The translations under genes were made by a program, and so were the position numbers. This document shows, piece after piece, positions 23,201 to 34,754 of a DNA stretch of 64,000 bases. The stretch lies in NCBI GenBank assembly GCA_025201375.1, contig JAIWZP010000081.1:34074-98073 (forward strand), in the 5' to 3' direction. The first letter of the stretch is position 1. Each line of letters opens with the position of its first letter. The notes beneath the pieces were generated by a model. It did not search any database and had not been told where the DNA came from. It saw only the letters and a list, made by a program, of their open reading frames with translations. The stretch is from Gongronella butleri. Its lineage: Eukaryota > Mucoromycota > Mucoromycetes > Mucorales > Cunninghamellaceae.

Positions 23201-24301
23201 GATCCTCGCCAATGTCGTTGTACCCGAATTCCAGCCCAAATCTGGCGTCAAGATCCAGGTTCAGGAGAATGAGAACGTCGAAAGCAGCAACGACGATGGT
23301 AAATGAAAAAACAGAAGAAAAAAAAAGGAAAGAAAGACGGCTTGCTGAACACGTTTTTTTTTTTTTCTTGTTTAGATGCTTTGGATGACGTGATCAACAA
23401 GCTGCCTGCGCCCAACACGCTTGCCGGCTTGCAATTGATGCCTGCCGAGTTTGAAAAGGACGATGATTCCAACTTCCACATTGACTTTATCACGGCGGCA
23501 TCCAACCTGCGCGCGTCCAACTATGGCATTGCGGCCGCCGACCGACACAAGACCAAGTTTATCGCCGGCAAGATCATTCCTGCCATTGCCACGACCACGG
23601 CCATGGTCACAGGTCTCGTGTGCTTGGAACTTTACAAGGTAATACTGGGCGTCAAATTCATCGCGAATCAAGGGCAAATTGGCTGATTTTCTTCTTTTTC
23701 TTTTCTTTTCTAGGTCATTGACGGCAAGGATGACATTGAGCAATACAAGAATGGCTTTGTGAACCTTGCGCTGCCGTTCTTTGGCTTCTCTGAGCCCATT
23801 GCCATGCCGACCATGGAGTACAATGACAAGAAATTCAGCTTATGGGACCGCTTTGATATTGAAACGGACATCACCCTGCAAGAATTCATGGATTTCTTTG
23901 AAAAAGAACACGAGCTCGAGGTCACCATGGTCTCGTCGGGCGTGTCCATGCTCTACTCGTTCTTCTACCCCAAGAAAAAGGCCCAGGAACGCTTGGCTAT
24001 GCCGTAAGACACATTTTACGCGCCAATGGACGCGCCAATGGGACATGTGTTTTGACTAATCTCACTTTTTTTTTTTGCCATGCAGCATCTCCAAGCTAGT
24101 TGAATCGGTGTCCAAGAAGCCCATTCCTCCTCACGTCAAGGCCGTCATTGTCGAAATTTGCGCAAATGACAAGGAAGGCGAGGATGTCGAGGTAAAATAG
24201 AAAACGACCCATCTCCGCGTATGCATTGGCGCGTCTCACTCATCGTTTCTCGTTTTTTCTTCGCCCAGGTGCCTTATGTTCGTGTCAAAATCCGAAATTA
24301 G
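20255..24301 (+). CDS. UBA1: Ubiquitin-activating enzyme E1
   Basis: Fourteen exons: 20255-20316, 20411-20496, 20563-20645, 20731-21063, 21123-21255, 21343-21857, 21928-22164, 22242-22610, 22697-22954, 23034-23298, 23376-23638, 23714-24003, 24086-24191, 24269-24301. They give 1010 residues, close to yeast Uba1. It adenylates ubiquitin with ATP and passes it to E2 enzymes through a thioester. Seen: inactive adenylation half ([26 protein letters not shown]), active half with [17 protein letters not shown] and [18 protein letters not shown], catalytic Cys592 in [20 protein letters not shown], second catalytic cysteine half-domain, and C-terminal ubiquitin-fold domain ending [10 protein letters not shown]. 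All key residues are intact. Intron 8 carries a GACGCGTC word (22625-22632). An AATAAA lies ~40 bases after the stop. Confidence 0.97.
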
Positions 24302-24618
24302 AGTCATTTTGGCTTGATTTTGACCATTCTGTGTCATTGAGAATAAAATACACCTATTTTTTTTTGGAGGATTCTTTTTTTTTGTTACATGTCGCAGCAA
24401 TGGCTATGATACAAGCTCGAAAATGGGCTGCGCATAGGTGAGGGATGCGATTGGTCAATGTAGTTCCTGCAATTCGAGTGACTGCGCTTCTTTTTTTTTT
24501 TTTTCCTTTTGGGAGGTCGGCCCGCACAGCTTTTTTGAAACACTCAAAAAGCGACCTCCCTTTTTTTGTTTTGTCTTTTTTTTTTCTCCTCTTTTCATTC
24601 CTCATCAACGTCTTGACC

Positions 24619-26071
24619 ATGTCTGACAAAGAGAACGAACCTATTGATCAGTTTGACGACGAAGTAAGGCCACACGACCGCCGCGATAAAGACTCGACGT
24701 CGTCGGATCTTGCACAAAAGCCACTTTGGGGATGGTCAAACTTATTTCAAACAATTTTTTGTAGCTCGACTTCTCCAAGTTGAAGAAGAAGAAGAAGTCC
24801 AAGAAGAAAGTCGACTTTGACACCGAGGTTGAAGCCACTGAAAAGCCTGAAGTTGCTCAGGAGGCGCCCCAAGGTAAGAGAATGGACCTGGCAATGCCCA
24901 TTGAACGTTGGAAACCGCGGGAAAACACGTGAAAATAACGTTTTTGCGCGATTTTTGTAATTTAGAAGACGAGGAGGCTGCCGACGCCGACCCTGACGCC
25001 ATGTTTGCCGATTTGAAGAAGAAGAAAAAGAAGAAATCCAAGTCTGTCGACGTAAGGACGGAGCCATGGGCTTGTCAATGCGGGTCAATGCGGGTCAATT
25101 GACGTGTTTTTCGATTTTTTTGTTTCATCAGGCGTCCGAGGGTGGTGAGGAGGCCCCTGCCGAGAACGAGGAAGAGCTCGACTTTGGCGCCATGAAAAAG
25201 AAGAAGAAGAAGAAGAAAAACATGGCTGAATTCGAGGCCGAATTGGGCGACCAGGACGATGGCGAGACCAAGACGGAAGGCAGCAGCAAAGCCGGTGCCC
25301 AGGAAGCTTGGTTGCAGAGCGATCGCGACTACTCATACGAGGAGGTAAGAGAGCGTCGCCTAGTTGTCTCGTTGGGAAATGACGTGCTCATTTTGCTTTC
25401 TTTTTTTTTTTAACAAATTAGCTGTTGGGACGTGTGTTTGACATCTTACGGCAAAAGAACCCCGAGCTTGTCGGCGAGAAGAAGAAGTACACCATTGTGC
25501 CTCCTCAGGTCGCTCGTGAGGGCAACAAAAAGACCATCTTTGCCAACGTCTCGGACATTTCCAAACGGTACGAGCATGAAAAAATATGAGCAACAGGGCA
25601 TTAGACGCTCACTTTTTTCTTTTTTTCTTTTGCTCTTTCTTTTAGCCTGCATCGTGAGCCCGAGCACGTCATCCAGTTCTTGTTTGCTGAATTGGGTACA
25701 ACCGGCTCTGTCGACGGTGCCCAGCGTCTGATCATCAAGGGTCGCTTCCAACAGAAGCAAATCGAGCATGTGCTGCGCCGATATATCGGTAAGTTGTTCT
25801 CCTCCTCGCCCCGCCCGTCATTGAACATGCCGCAGCGTCCCGGGTGCATGCGAAATGGTCGATGACTCATCGTCGTCACGTTTTTTTTTATTTTTTTCTA
25901 GTGGAATACGTTACCTGCAAGACTTGTAAATCACCTGACACCATTATGACCAAGGACAACCGTCTGTACTTTGTGCAGTGTGAGGCGTGTGGCTCTACCC
26001 GTTCCGTGTCTGCCATCAAGACCGGTTTCAAGGCCCAAACCAAGGAAGATAGACGTGCTCTCCGAGCCTAA
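24619..26071 (+). CDS. Translation initiation factor eIF2 subunit beta
   Basis: Seven exons: 24619-24663, 24765-24873, 24966-25051, 25132-25344, 25422-25567, 25646-25788, 25902-26071. They give 303 residues. eIF2-beta is part of the eIF2-GTP-Met-tRNAi ternary complex. Its three N-terminal lysine boxes, which bind eIF5 and eIF2B-epsilon, are plain: [20 protein letters not shown] and [10 protein letters not shown], each in a separate exon. The core IF2B/IF5 fold is followed by a C-terminal C4 zinc ribbon (CKTC ... CEAC), with [17 protein letters not shown] at the end. The usual yeast gene name would be SUI3. The start ATG follows a T-rich leader 317 bases after UBA1. Confidence 0.96.
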
Positions 26072-26879
26072 GAAAAAAAAAATTGGTTTGCTTGCACTTT
26101 TCCCCCCTCCATCTCCCTTTGTTTCTCAACTCACACAACCCATTGGATCTCTTGTACACATGTTTTTATTCTTTTTTTCCCGCCTTGTCATCTCATGTCC
26201 ACCCCCACAATTGCAATAAAAAATTATAGTCTTTGAAATTGCAATTGCACAGCCAATGGCACCCAAAGCGACAAACCACGAAATGTAAACAAAAAGAGAC
26301 ATGAAAAAGACGCGACCATGCATCATTTCAAGCGCTTCGACGCGCTTTAAGGCAGCAATGATGCGCCTTTTAGCGTGATGGCATGCCAAAAGCAACGTTT
26401 CTTGATTTTTCAACTTGAAAACCTCCATTTTTATTGCACAGCGCGCGATTAACAGAAGCACCAAAGAGAATCACTAATAGGTCTATATTGGTGGTCAGCC
26501 TAAGCAATACGCGGGCAATAGATCAAAATGGCAAAAAATTCATCAATTTGAGATTCCTGACGTTGCAGTGCTTTGATCTCTGGCAAATTTTAGTCCTCAA
26601 AGGATCATCATAACAGCGTCGTAAAATTACTTGCCTGCCAAGTCCATGACACTGGTGATCGCGGGGCATTTTCCGCCAAAAATCGAATTTGATCAACCAT
26701 TTTGCTAAATTGACAAGGATGTACTGATCAGACTGGCGTGAAATCGTAAAGACAATGGATCCTTGCTTCGATTATCAGTTAGTGCAAACATGGGCCCATC
26801 TGGACCGGTGCCTTAGAAAATACACTTGAAGAGTGCTACTTCTGCGGTAAAATCAATACAACTCGCCATTCAGATGTTG
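26072..26879. other. Intergenic; no convincing gene
   Basis: Contains the 3' end of the eIF2-beta transcript (AATAAA at ~26214). A minus-strand frame at 26126-26428 starts MEVFKLKNQETLLLACHHAK and has one hydrophobic segment, but it overlaps the eIF2-beta 3' region and has no clear leader, so I do not call it. The rest is AT-rich sequence without features. Confidence 0.4.
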
Positions 26880-27760
26880 TAACGTGCTGAAACGTATCCT
26901 GGCGTGACGTGAGTTGCTAGAAACCTCGAGTGGAACACAGTTTGAGGCCGATAAAAGTCACCCAGGGGACACAACACGCAAATCAAAAAATGAGCTGTTT
27001 TGAGGGCCCGAGATGAATTTGAAAAATCAGGTTCACGAAATGACACCAAACTTATACACAAGAAATGTAGCGAAGCTGAAACGACGAGAAATGACAAAAA
27101 AAAAAAAACCGTGATCGATCAGCTCGTTGGCGAGCAATGAGCAAAATCAGGTAAATTTTCAACGGCGAACTGCATTGGAAAAACGCGCTTTTATATCTGC
27201 GCTGAGCGTCGACCAGCACGAGGCACTCCAGGTGCATGAAGTTGACTTGGAACAGACGCGTGTCAGACGCCTGACGCGGTTTTTACCGCGTCGAAAATTA
27301 ATAATGATTTTGAAACCGTGTCAAACATGCCAAAAAGTCGCGTTATTCATTGATCACGGATGACCACGTACGCAGCGAGCCGTGCTCTTTTTGATGATAT
27401 AACTTTCAAGGCGCTGCGACCAATCCTCATCAAGTTTACCTTGACGTGAAAAATTGCCACGTTTTGCGTTTTATCCGCAAACTAGTCAATGGAACGCCGC
27501 TTTTTATTGCGTTTCTATCTATCATGGTCGTGTACCATCTGGTTGGGTGGCATGGCGATCTGAGGAGTCAATTTTTGCCGTTTTCAAATCATCACCTGTA
27601 CCCCTTTGAAAATTCACCATTTATGAAGTCGGTGATTGCGCGCCTTCCAACTGCCGCACTGGCTCAAGTTTAGGCTCATTCGAACGAGGCGGCTTGGAAT
27701 ATTCAGCTTAGAGAAAAAAAAATATCCTTGTAGATGGTCGTTTCAAGGATAGGTGACCAA
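26880..27760 (-). repeat. Diverged copy of the F-box-flanking repeat
   Basis: Same orientation as the right arm at 6220-7610. Shared words in order are 'gctcgttggcgagcaat', 'tccaggtgcatgaa', 'gacgcgtgtca', 'acgcagcgagc' and 'ggctcatt'. It contains the cleanest hairpin of the family: GACGCGGT (27273-27280), TTTT, ACCGCGTC (27285-27292). No coding signal. Confidence 0.65.
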
Positions 27761-28517
27761 AATATAACAATTATGCTTTAATAGCGATTTACGCGATAGA
27801 CGCTTCGTTAAAGTTCATTTTATTTCACATCACGCGGCGATTAACAGAAATCCCAGGTACTTGCATCAAAATATAATCATATTAGCTCAAGTCTTTGCGA
27901 GTAAAAATGCATAAAATTGCTAAAATGTGGCGAGCCAAGATTTTTGGCATGTGCAATGATCGGACCCGCTGTCAAAATTAGACCAATGTCCCTGCCGTCC
28001 TTCGCCATGAGCTGTTTCAAACATCCATGGAGGATGGTTCCGGCTCGGCCAAGGGAGAAACCAGCTTTTAAACGCTGTTCAATGTATATCCATTGCACAA
28101 AAAAAAAAACTAGAATTATTATATCGACACGCGTCGGTGAATGTCTGCAATTGATTCGACTTGCCTCACTATCTCGAGCGCGGCCCTTGATGACTCTTTA
28201 AACAGGTTTGCGGGCCAGGGCGGCAGATGTGTTCCCGACTTTGTCCCTTTTACAATAGCAAACGACGGAATATCCGTTTAATATACACGCAACCACATTT
28301 ATTATATTCTAGTCGCTCTGTGCTTTCGAATCAGCCCTTTTGGGTGGCTGCGCGACGCTTTGTTGCTGCATTTTGGGGCGATTGCATGACGCGTTGCATA
28401 TTTCTGGTGGCGTCGGAATTTGAATTTGCTCAACAATTTTGTTGGTGCCATCGAAATGTGCATGGCGTCTCTCTTTCTCCACTCCTCCATTTTCTTTTTC
28501 AATTGTTATTACCAGCT
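27761..28517. other. Intergenic; leader of the next small gene
   Basis: AT-rich sequence with no recognisable feature until the C/T-rich run ending ~28517 that precedes the small membrane-protein frame. Confidence 0.4.
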
Positions 28518-28775
28518 ATGGTGCTTGGTTTCTTCCCATATCAGCTCATTAAGACGCCGCCGCCGACGACACCATCGTCGTACTTTGGTGATGTGGTCAT
28601 TCAGTTCTCAAAGCAGGTGCTGCGTCCACGAGTTATGCTGCCCATGCTGTTGGTGATTGTGCTCCTCTTTGATCTGGACGACACGCTCGACTTGGACGAC
28701 TTTGACTTTGAAGAAGACGATGAAAATGACGACCATGACTTCGACCTTGACCTAGACCACGACCACGACGAGTAG
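28518..28775 (+). CDS. Small membrane protein with acidic Asp-rich tail
   Basis: An 85-residue frame starting MVLGFFPYQLIKTPPPTTPSS, with one predicted membrane span (VMLPMLLVIVLLF, ~residues 45-57) followed by a tail of ~28 residues that is mostly Asp and Glu with a final DHDHDE. No family recognised. The frame is open further upstream to 28227, but this ATG follows a C/T-rich leader (ctctttctccactcctcc) like those of other genes. The strongly biased tail argues for real selection or for a simple-sequence accident; I cannot tell which. A role in divalent cation binding would be speculation. Confidence 0.45.
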   Translation: MVLGFFPYQLIKTPPPTTPSSYFGDVVIQFSKQVLRPRVMLPMLLVIVLLFDLDDTLDLDDFDFEEDDENDDHDFDLDLDHDHDE

Positions 28776-29234
28776 CAAGACAATGCCGCATGGCCTGCTT
28801 TGCCATTGCGCCGCTTTCGGCGCTTTGCCACTCATCCCCAACTTGTGATACCCTTTTTTATTCTTGTTTGGCTCCAATGGCTCTCCAATGGCTCTCCAAT
28901 GTGTCCATAGATGTTCTCCTCCAGTTGCTTGGTGCTGCATGGCAAAAAAAGCACCATATGGCCCCTTTTTTCTCCTAGGTGGTACCAGGAAAGGGGGGAT
29001 TTTGTGTGTATTTCCCCACGAAAGCGCTCTTTTTCGGGGTTTGTCATAGCGGCCAATTCCTATTTCGACTTTTTTTCTTTTTCTTCTCTCTGTCTTGTTC
29101 ATTCTATACCATTTACCCTTTTCCTCATTGACCTTGACGGCTGTAAACGTACGAAATAAAATAAAATTGGCCCATTGAGCTCGTTTTTACCTTTTTTTAT
29201 TCCCTTTTTTCCTTTTTACAGAGCGAGCGTCTTT
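28776..29234. other. Intergenic with tandem CCAAT-like words
   Basis: Three 'ctccaatgg'-type words occur in tandem at ~28868-28900. A T-rich stretch ending in 'tttttacag' at 29220 could be a 3' splice site of a 5'-UTR intron for the next small gene. Nothing else was recognised. Confidence 0.4.
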
Positions 29235-29543
29235 ATGTATCCACACCTCACCCGACAAAACCCCACGCTAACACAGCGGCCTACAGCGCCGAGCAGGCGG
29301 CCACCGCCGCCGCCGCCGGGGCCAATGGCGCCTTTCCAGGGGACTCACCACGCACACCACCAGGCTGCACTGCGGCACCCTGCGTTTAGCACGTCGCAGC
29401 CCATGATACCAAGCACGTGTGGGCCGATGGCGGCGCATCCGTGCCCAGGGTCTGCGCGGTCTTTTGATCCATCGACATCTAGCCCCATTTTTTATGGTTA
29501 CGTTCCCGTGCAATCCATGCCACCCCTCGGTCCCAAGCTGTAG
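29235..29543 (+). CDS. Pro-rich hypothetical protein
   Basis: A 102-residue frame starting MYPHLTRQNPTLTQRP, with RRPPPPPPGP, an His-rich segment and several Pro-Met pairs; predicted disordered. No domain recognised. A possible 3' splice site (tttttacag) just upstream suggests an additional 5' exon. It ends 80 bases before the stop of the convergent CH-kinase gene, with a 'gataaaat' signal between them. Composition bias makes the call tentative. Confidence 0.4.
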   Translation: MYPHLTRQNPTLTQRPTAPSRRPPPPPPGPMAPFQGTHHAHHQAALRHPAFSTSQPMIPSTCGPMAAHPCPGSARSFDPSTSSPIFYGYVPVQSMPPLGPKL

Positions 29544-29622
29544 TCTAGGTTCGGTTGTAAATATCGCTTTTCCTCGTTTTTGCGTTTCCCCCCCAACTCC
29601 CATTTGTTTTAAAGAGATAAAA

Positions 29623-32600
29623 TCAGGAAATAATACAATCATCAGGGTTTGTTGAACGTTTGCGTCTTGCGCTAGCGGCAGTGTGGGACCGATCACGTGA
29701 AGACGCTCCCCCTATGGTGGAGGGACCGGCATTGGCTGCTTTTGGTGCGACGTGGTTGGCTGGGGCCGTGGTGACACGCGTCAATGGCACGGGTGAGGGG
29801 TTCAAGGGCGAGGACGCGGTGGAATGGGCGTCGCGCAGCAGATCCTCGCTCCTGCTGCTGCCAGGGCTGGTGGAAAGGAGCAGCGATGGGTGTGATCGGC
29901 GCGCGTGGAGCGGTGTTCGCGGCGGAGGGGGCGCATTGTCGCGCGCAGTGGCGGTATGACGCGAAGAAAACACGCGCGACAGCTTGCGCGTGCGTTCCTT
30001 GATCTGTGTCGACATGGAGCTCATGGGCTTGGGTGGCGGCGGCAACGACAGCAGGCGCTTACTGTGGTTGGCACGTGTCGGAGGTGGCGGAGGTGGAAGC
30101 ACCGCGTCTTCTTCGTCCGTGGCCATATGACACGATGTCGATGTCTTGCACTCGGCATGACAAATGAATCCACAATCTTCGCAAATGAACGCATCACGCT
30201 TAATCGACAATTGACACGATTTGCATTTGATGGTCCCTTGAAAAACGCGAAAAAAAAAATTCAAAGAAAGCCGAAAAAATCGAAAAAAATTAGCCATTGA
30301 CCCCCTTTTATCCATTTTTCTCTATTTTTTTTCCGTTTTTACCTTTTGAAAAGGTGCCCTTGACGTAGCGATGATGAGCGGGTTTTGCCTGTCTTTGGCG
30401 CTGTTGCTGCTGGAACTTGTCGACAAGCATGCTTGATGACTTGTTATTGTTCATCCAGGGCGGACGATGGTCGTCTATGGTATCGTCGCGCGGGGTATGA
30501 GGCGCATTGGGTGTGGTTGGCGTGGCGGTCGACGTGCGGCGCGATTCCGGCGCGGGCGTCGCGTCGTCGGCTTCCAATGACGCGGTTTCGTCCGTTTCAT
30601 GGGTGGTGGTGGTATCGATCTGTTCCTTTTCGGCGTCCAAGGTGGTCAGCAGGCCCGAATCGGCATTACTGAGTGTCGGCGTCAATGGTGGAGGCGGGCC
30701 GAGCTCGAATGGCGACAATGGCGCGGCGGCACACTCGTTGTTCGTGGGCCCTGCGGCCGTGTGGGTATAGATCCAGGCGTGAAGCAGCAATTCCGTGGCA
30801 CTCGGGCGGTCCTCAGGCTGCTTGGCAAAGCAATTGCGCAAAAAGTCGTACAAATCGTCCGACAGACCCGACGGAAAAGGTGGGTACTCGTCATCCACAA
30901 TATGGTATAACGCGTAATAGTGGTTGAACTCCGAGTATGGCGGCTTGCCCGTGCACAATTCAATCAGTGTGCATCCAAGCGACCAAATGTCCGACTTTGT
31001 CGACGCGCCTTCCAATGCAATGACTTCGGGCGCCACTGTCACAAGGAAAAAATGCAAGAGAAAAATAACAAAAGGTGAGAAAAAAAGGCCCTTTTTTCTC
31101 CCCCCCCCAATTGGTCTTACTCCAATAGGGCGTGCCCGCGACCTCGTCCTCCTGCTGAACCTGCTGCGCCAAGTGAAGCGACACACCAAAGTCTGAGAGC
31201 TTGAGATTGCCTGATTTGGTGGTGAGCAGATTGGCCGCCTTGAGATCGCAATGCACGACGTTTTGCGCATGCAAATACTCTAGCCCGTGTAAGATTTGCG
31301 AGCAGTACGTGGCGACCAGGTCCTCGGGGAAGCTGCCAAACGATTTGAGCGTATTGGCCAGCGACCCGTTCTCGACAAATTCCAAAATGATGTTGATGTA
31401 CCCCGGCGTCTGCACAAGACCTTCGTATTTCACAATGTTCTCGTGCGCAAGACTCTGCAGGAGACGCGCTTCTTGCTGCAAAATGCAATAGAGACCGAAA
31501 TTGGGCGTGTCAGCCATGCTTTATGTTACGTTTTTTGCATTTTTTGTTTTTTTGCGCTTTTCTCATTTTCTTTCTTTCTTTTTTTTTTTTTACCATCATG
31601 TCTGCCATGTCACGTTTTTTGGAGGACTTGCACTTGATTCTCTTGACGGCGACCATCTTGCCGGTGCGCAGTTCCAGGGCCCTGGGTAAAAAAAAATAAA
31701 AAGTGAGGACGTTTGCCTTTTTTTTCAACATTGCCCTTTTTGCAACATTTGCCCGAGGCCAATGGCTGCATGTACCTGTAGACGACACCAAACTGCCCCT
31801 TGCCGATAGTGTTGCCAAGTTTCTATTATATCAAATCAAGAGAAAATGAGGCTCCCATTTCTAATTGCCATCTCCTTTTTTTTCCTTCTTCTCATGGCTC
31901 CCTTTTTCTTCCCTCTCTGTTGACAATGGGCTCCCTTTCACCCATTCTCTCTCTCTCTCTCTTTCTCTCTCGCGCTCTCTCTCCTTTTGCAATAGCCTTG
32001 CTCCCCTCTCCCCCCTCCCTTTTTTCTTCTTTGGCCTGATCCATTACGAATTTTCCAGGGACGTGGCCGGTTGGATCCATGAGTGTCATCGAGTCTGCTG
32101 GTGCGGATGTTGCGTGTTGCAATGCACCTGTGGATTTGCGGCGCAGAATGGGCCCACCGTCGTGATGATGGGAGGAATTTGGCGCGATGGAAGGCGCGTG
32201 ATGATGGAAATGACGTTGTGTTGGTGCTGTTCCCCTTGGATCGCTCATTTTCAGCAGCAATGGGGTGGACATGGAGGGTTGGACGAGGTCTTGGAGGGGC
32301 GAGGTGGTGGGCATTGGGCCTGCGGCACGGTTGCTAAGTGTGCTGTCGGGGCTGTCTTGTGTTTGGCTGCTTGTTGTGCTGCTTGGTCTGCGTTTTGAGT
32401 CATTTCCAGAGAATAAATGCACAACCGACGGCTTTGCGCTCTTGCGATCAGCCCACTCTTGGTATCTCATGTGGAATGGCGTCTTGTTCTGCTGCCTTAG
32501 CGCGAATTTCTTGCCAAGATTCGCAAATGGCGGCGTCCATCGCGCAAAAGTCGATGACTTGCTCGTTGACGATGGCGACGACGTTGTGCTGCTATTGCGC

Positions 32601-33920
32601 GAACATGGCGATGGCGGACGCTCAAAGAGAGTCGCCAGATGATGAGGAATATCTTGTGTCGCGGCTGCTGTTGTGCGATCGGGTGCTTGTGGCGGCGATG
32701 GAAGCCGCGTCAATGAGTGTCGTGGCGAATCGCGGCTCGAATGGCTGCCAAACGCGTCTTTTGTCGTGTAATGCGGTGAATGTTGCTGGTGCTGGGCGGC
32801 GAATGACGAATGGACGGTAGTGTTTGTGTCGTTTTCGCAATGGATGTTCTCCTGGGCCTCCTCGCCCTCCTCAACTTGCTCCTCGCACTGCTCCTGCTCC
32901 TCTTGGAAGGAACAACATGAGCTGCGACGCGTCTCCTGAGCTGGCCCACTGCTCTCAGCCCCTATGTTGTCATCCATCACCATGGCCACCGTGTTTGTTG
33001 TCAGACCGTGTAAATCGTAGCTCGACCACGCAGAAGGCTGTTGATTCACCGTCATGGCAAGCCGATACAATGTCCAAATCACCTATTTTAAAAAAAAAAA
33101 AAAGAAAGAAGAAGAAAGAAAAAAATAAAAAAGAGTGAGAATTGACCTCCAATTCCTTTTTTTTTTTTTTTTTTGTACGTACAGCATTCATATCCTTGCC
33201 TTGGAGCAAATCATGCACCTTGAATAGCTCCGTGTGTTGCAACCCCACCTATGGTAAGAAAAGGGATGAGCACAAAAAAAAAAAAAAAAAAAAAAAAAAA
33301 AGCGCCATGCATTCTTTTTGCCTTACCAGAGGACCTGCTTGGAGGAATTGGCCGATATTGTGTTCCTGGATGAAATGCAACAAGATGAGGTGATTCTATT
33401 TTTAATATCATTTTGCATGATTTTTTTTTTTTTTACCTTTGCTGCGCGTGATTCATGACAATCAATGTAGGCAATGGTGTTTGGCTTTAGCTGATTCACC
33501 AACCTGAATAAAAAAAAGACACAAATCAGCCGTGTTCTTCGCTCTTTGGCATTGTCTCCTTAACCTTCTCCTTTTTTTCCCCTTGGTTTTTTCCCTTTCT
33601 GTCTCCTCAATTGCACACACACGCACACACACACAGCACAACCATGTCGAAATAAGCTTGCCCCCCCTTGCCCGTCGCGGCTCGATTTGCCTTTTTCTCC
33701 TTTTGTGATGTAATGTGCACACATTGATGCGCTGTCGTCTTGTTTCTTACCTGCATAGAAGCACGCCGTCGCGAAGACCAAGAAAAAGGTTGCTGGTCGG
33801 CAGTGGTCGCTCGAGAATCGACTCAATCCATGTCCTGATCCATTGATGATGCGCGTACGATGGTGGCTCGCCCGATGAAATGCTCGGTACAGGTACAGAA
33901 TAGCTAATGGATCGTTTCAT
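29623..33920 (-). CDS. CH domain - STE-type Ser/Thr kinase - C1 domain protein
   Basis: Ten exons: 33751-33920, 33437-33503, 33327-33365, 33183-33248, 32048-33082, 31776-31822, 31594-31681, 31121-31475, 30343-31035, 29623-30236. They give 3174 nt (1057 residues). Residues ~23-127 are a calponin-homology domain (HHQWIRTWIESIL, LRDGVLLCRLVNQLKPNTIA, HTELFKVHDLLQGKD). A ~330-residue disordered linker follows. Residues ~460-735 are a kinase like fungal SepH/Cdc7 of the septation network: GKGQFGVVYR, Lys488 in MVAVK, Glu506, HCDLKAANLL (579-588), DFG (599-601), APE. HRD is HCD, so it is a non-RD kinase. A C1-like zinc finger (CKSC, CEDC, GFICHAEC) lies at ~840-885, then a Ser/Pro-rich tail. Predicted role: actin- and lipid-linked signalling in polarity or cytokinesis (inference). 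One splice-linked frame runs through all domains. Confidence 0.88.
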
Positions 33921-34097
33921 GTGGTGTAGGACAAAATCGACAAATGAGTGGAGGGGAAAAATCTATGGAATTACACGCGTGCTCTATTGAGAATGAGGAA
34001 AACGAGAAAACAAAAAGTAAAAAAAAGCGCGCAAAAAGAGCAAAGACACGAAAGAAAAAGAAAAAAAAGAGAGAGGGGAGCGGCACACGGATCGTGT

Positions 34098-34104
34098 CTT
34101 TATA
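34098..34104 (-). promoter_or_regulatory. TATA box of the CH-kinase gene
   Basis: TATAAAG followed by ACACGATC on the minus strand, ~180 bases before the ATG at 33920. The transcript leader would be C/T-rich. Similar 'AAAGACACG' words lie upstream of the genes starting at 37606 and 48594. Confidence 0.55.
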
Positions 34105-34637
34105 GAAAAGGAGTGACTAGCTATGCGATGAAGCCGTGTGTGTGTCTATGTGAGCGTGTGTGTGTGTGCGTGTGTGCGTGTGTCGACAAAACAAAAGGGG
34201 AGAAGAGAAAATGAAAAACGTGTGCGACTTTTTTTTTCCCCCTTTTTTTTTTTTTGGACCTTGAAATGCGTGAGCTCGGTCGGCGTTTGAATTAATGCGT
34301 CTCTCATGATAATCATGCAGTCCAGTCCAATCTGCACGCAGCCTTGCGCACATGTGATCTTTCCGCCTTTTTTTTTCGCATTTGTCCCTGGAGAAATGAA
34401 CAATGAAAGCATGGACCACCCATTGGTGGTGTCTCCTTGCCAACCAATGGAGCCCTTTTGGCTCCCCCTTTTTTCATGTTATTTTATTGAATTTGCAATT
34501 TTCCCATTTCAATCATGGCCAAGAACAGAGACGAGAGCTCTTTTGGCTGAATCCGATGGAAAAAGGGCTGGCTGAGTTGTCGAAAAGTAAAAAAAGATTT
34601 GACTCGATCGCCCAATGAGACGTGAGCCACCCACTTT

Positions 34638-34644
34638 TATAAAG
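34638..34644 (+). promoter_or_regulatory. TATA box of the PLC-like gene
   Basis: TATAAAG located 111 bases before the ATG at 34755, followed by a long T/C-rich leader. Confidence 0.55.
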
Positions 34645-34754
34645 AAAAAAGGGCCCTATTTTTGGCATTTCGTCTTTTTTCGTTTTTCTTTTCTTTTCTT
34701 TATCCCCTTTTTTTCTCATTTTTTTATTTTTTGTTTCTTCTCCTCCTTTTTGAC

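Larger units (their letters stand above)
33921..34754. promoter_or_regulatory. Divergent promoter region between CH-kinase and PLC-like genes
   Basis: An 834-base region separates two divergent starts. It contains a TATAAAG on each strand (separate entries), a (TG)n tract at ~34137-34185, CCAAT-type words at 34420-34450 and pyrimidine-rich leaders before both ATGs. No further gene is seen in it. Confidence 0.6.

Noticed and set aside
26126..26428. Minus-strand frame with one hydrophobic segment
   Set aside because: Overlaps the eIF2-beta 3' end, has no leader or homology I recognise; left as a chance frame.
31892..32047. Extension of the CH-kinase linker exon to a stop at 31892, making a separate CH protein
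   Set aside because: The segment turns into low-complexity Glu/Arg sequence from a (CT)n tract, and a GTAATG donor at 32047 joins in phase to the kinase P-loop exon.
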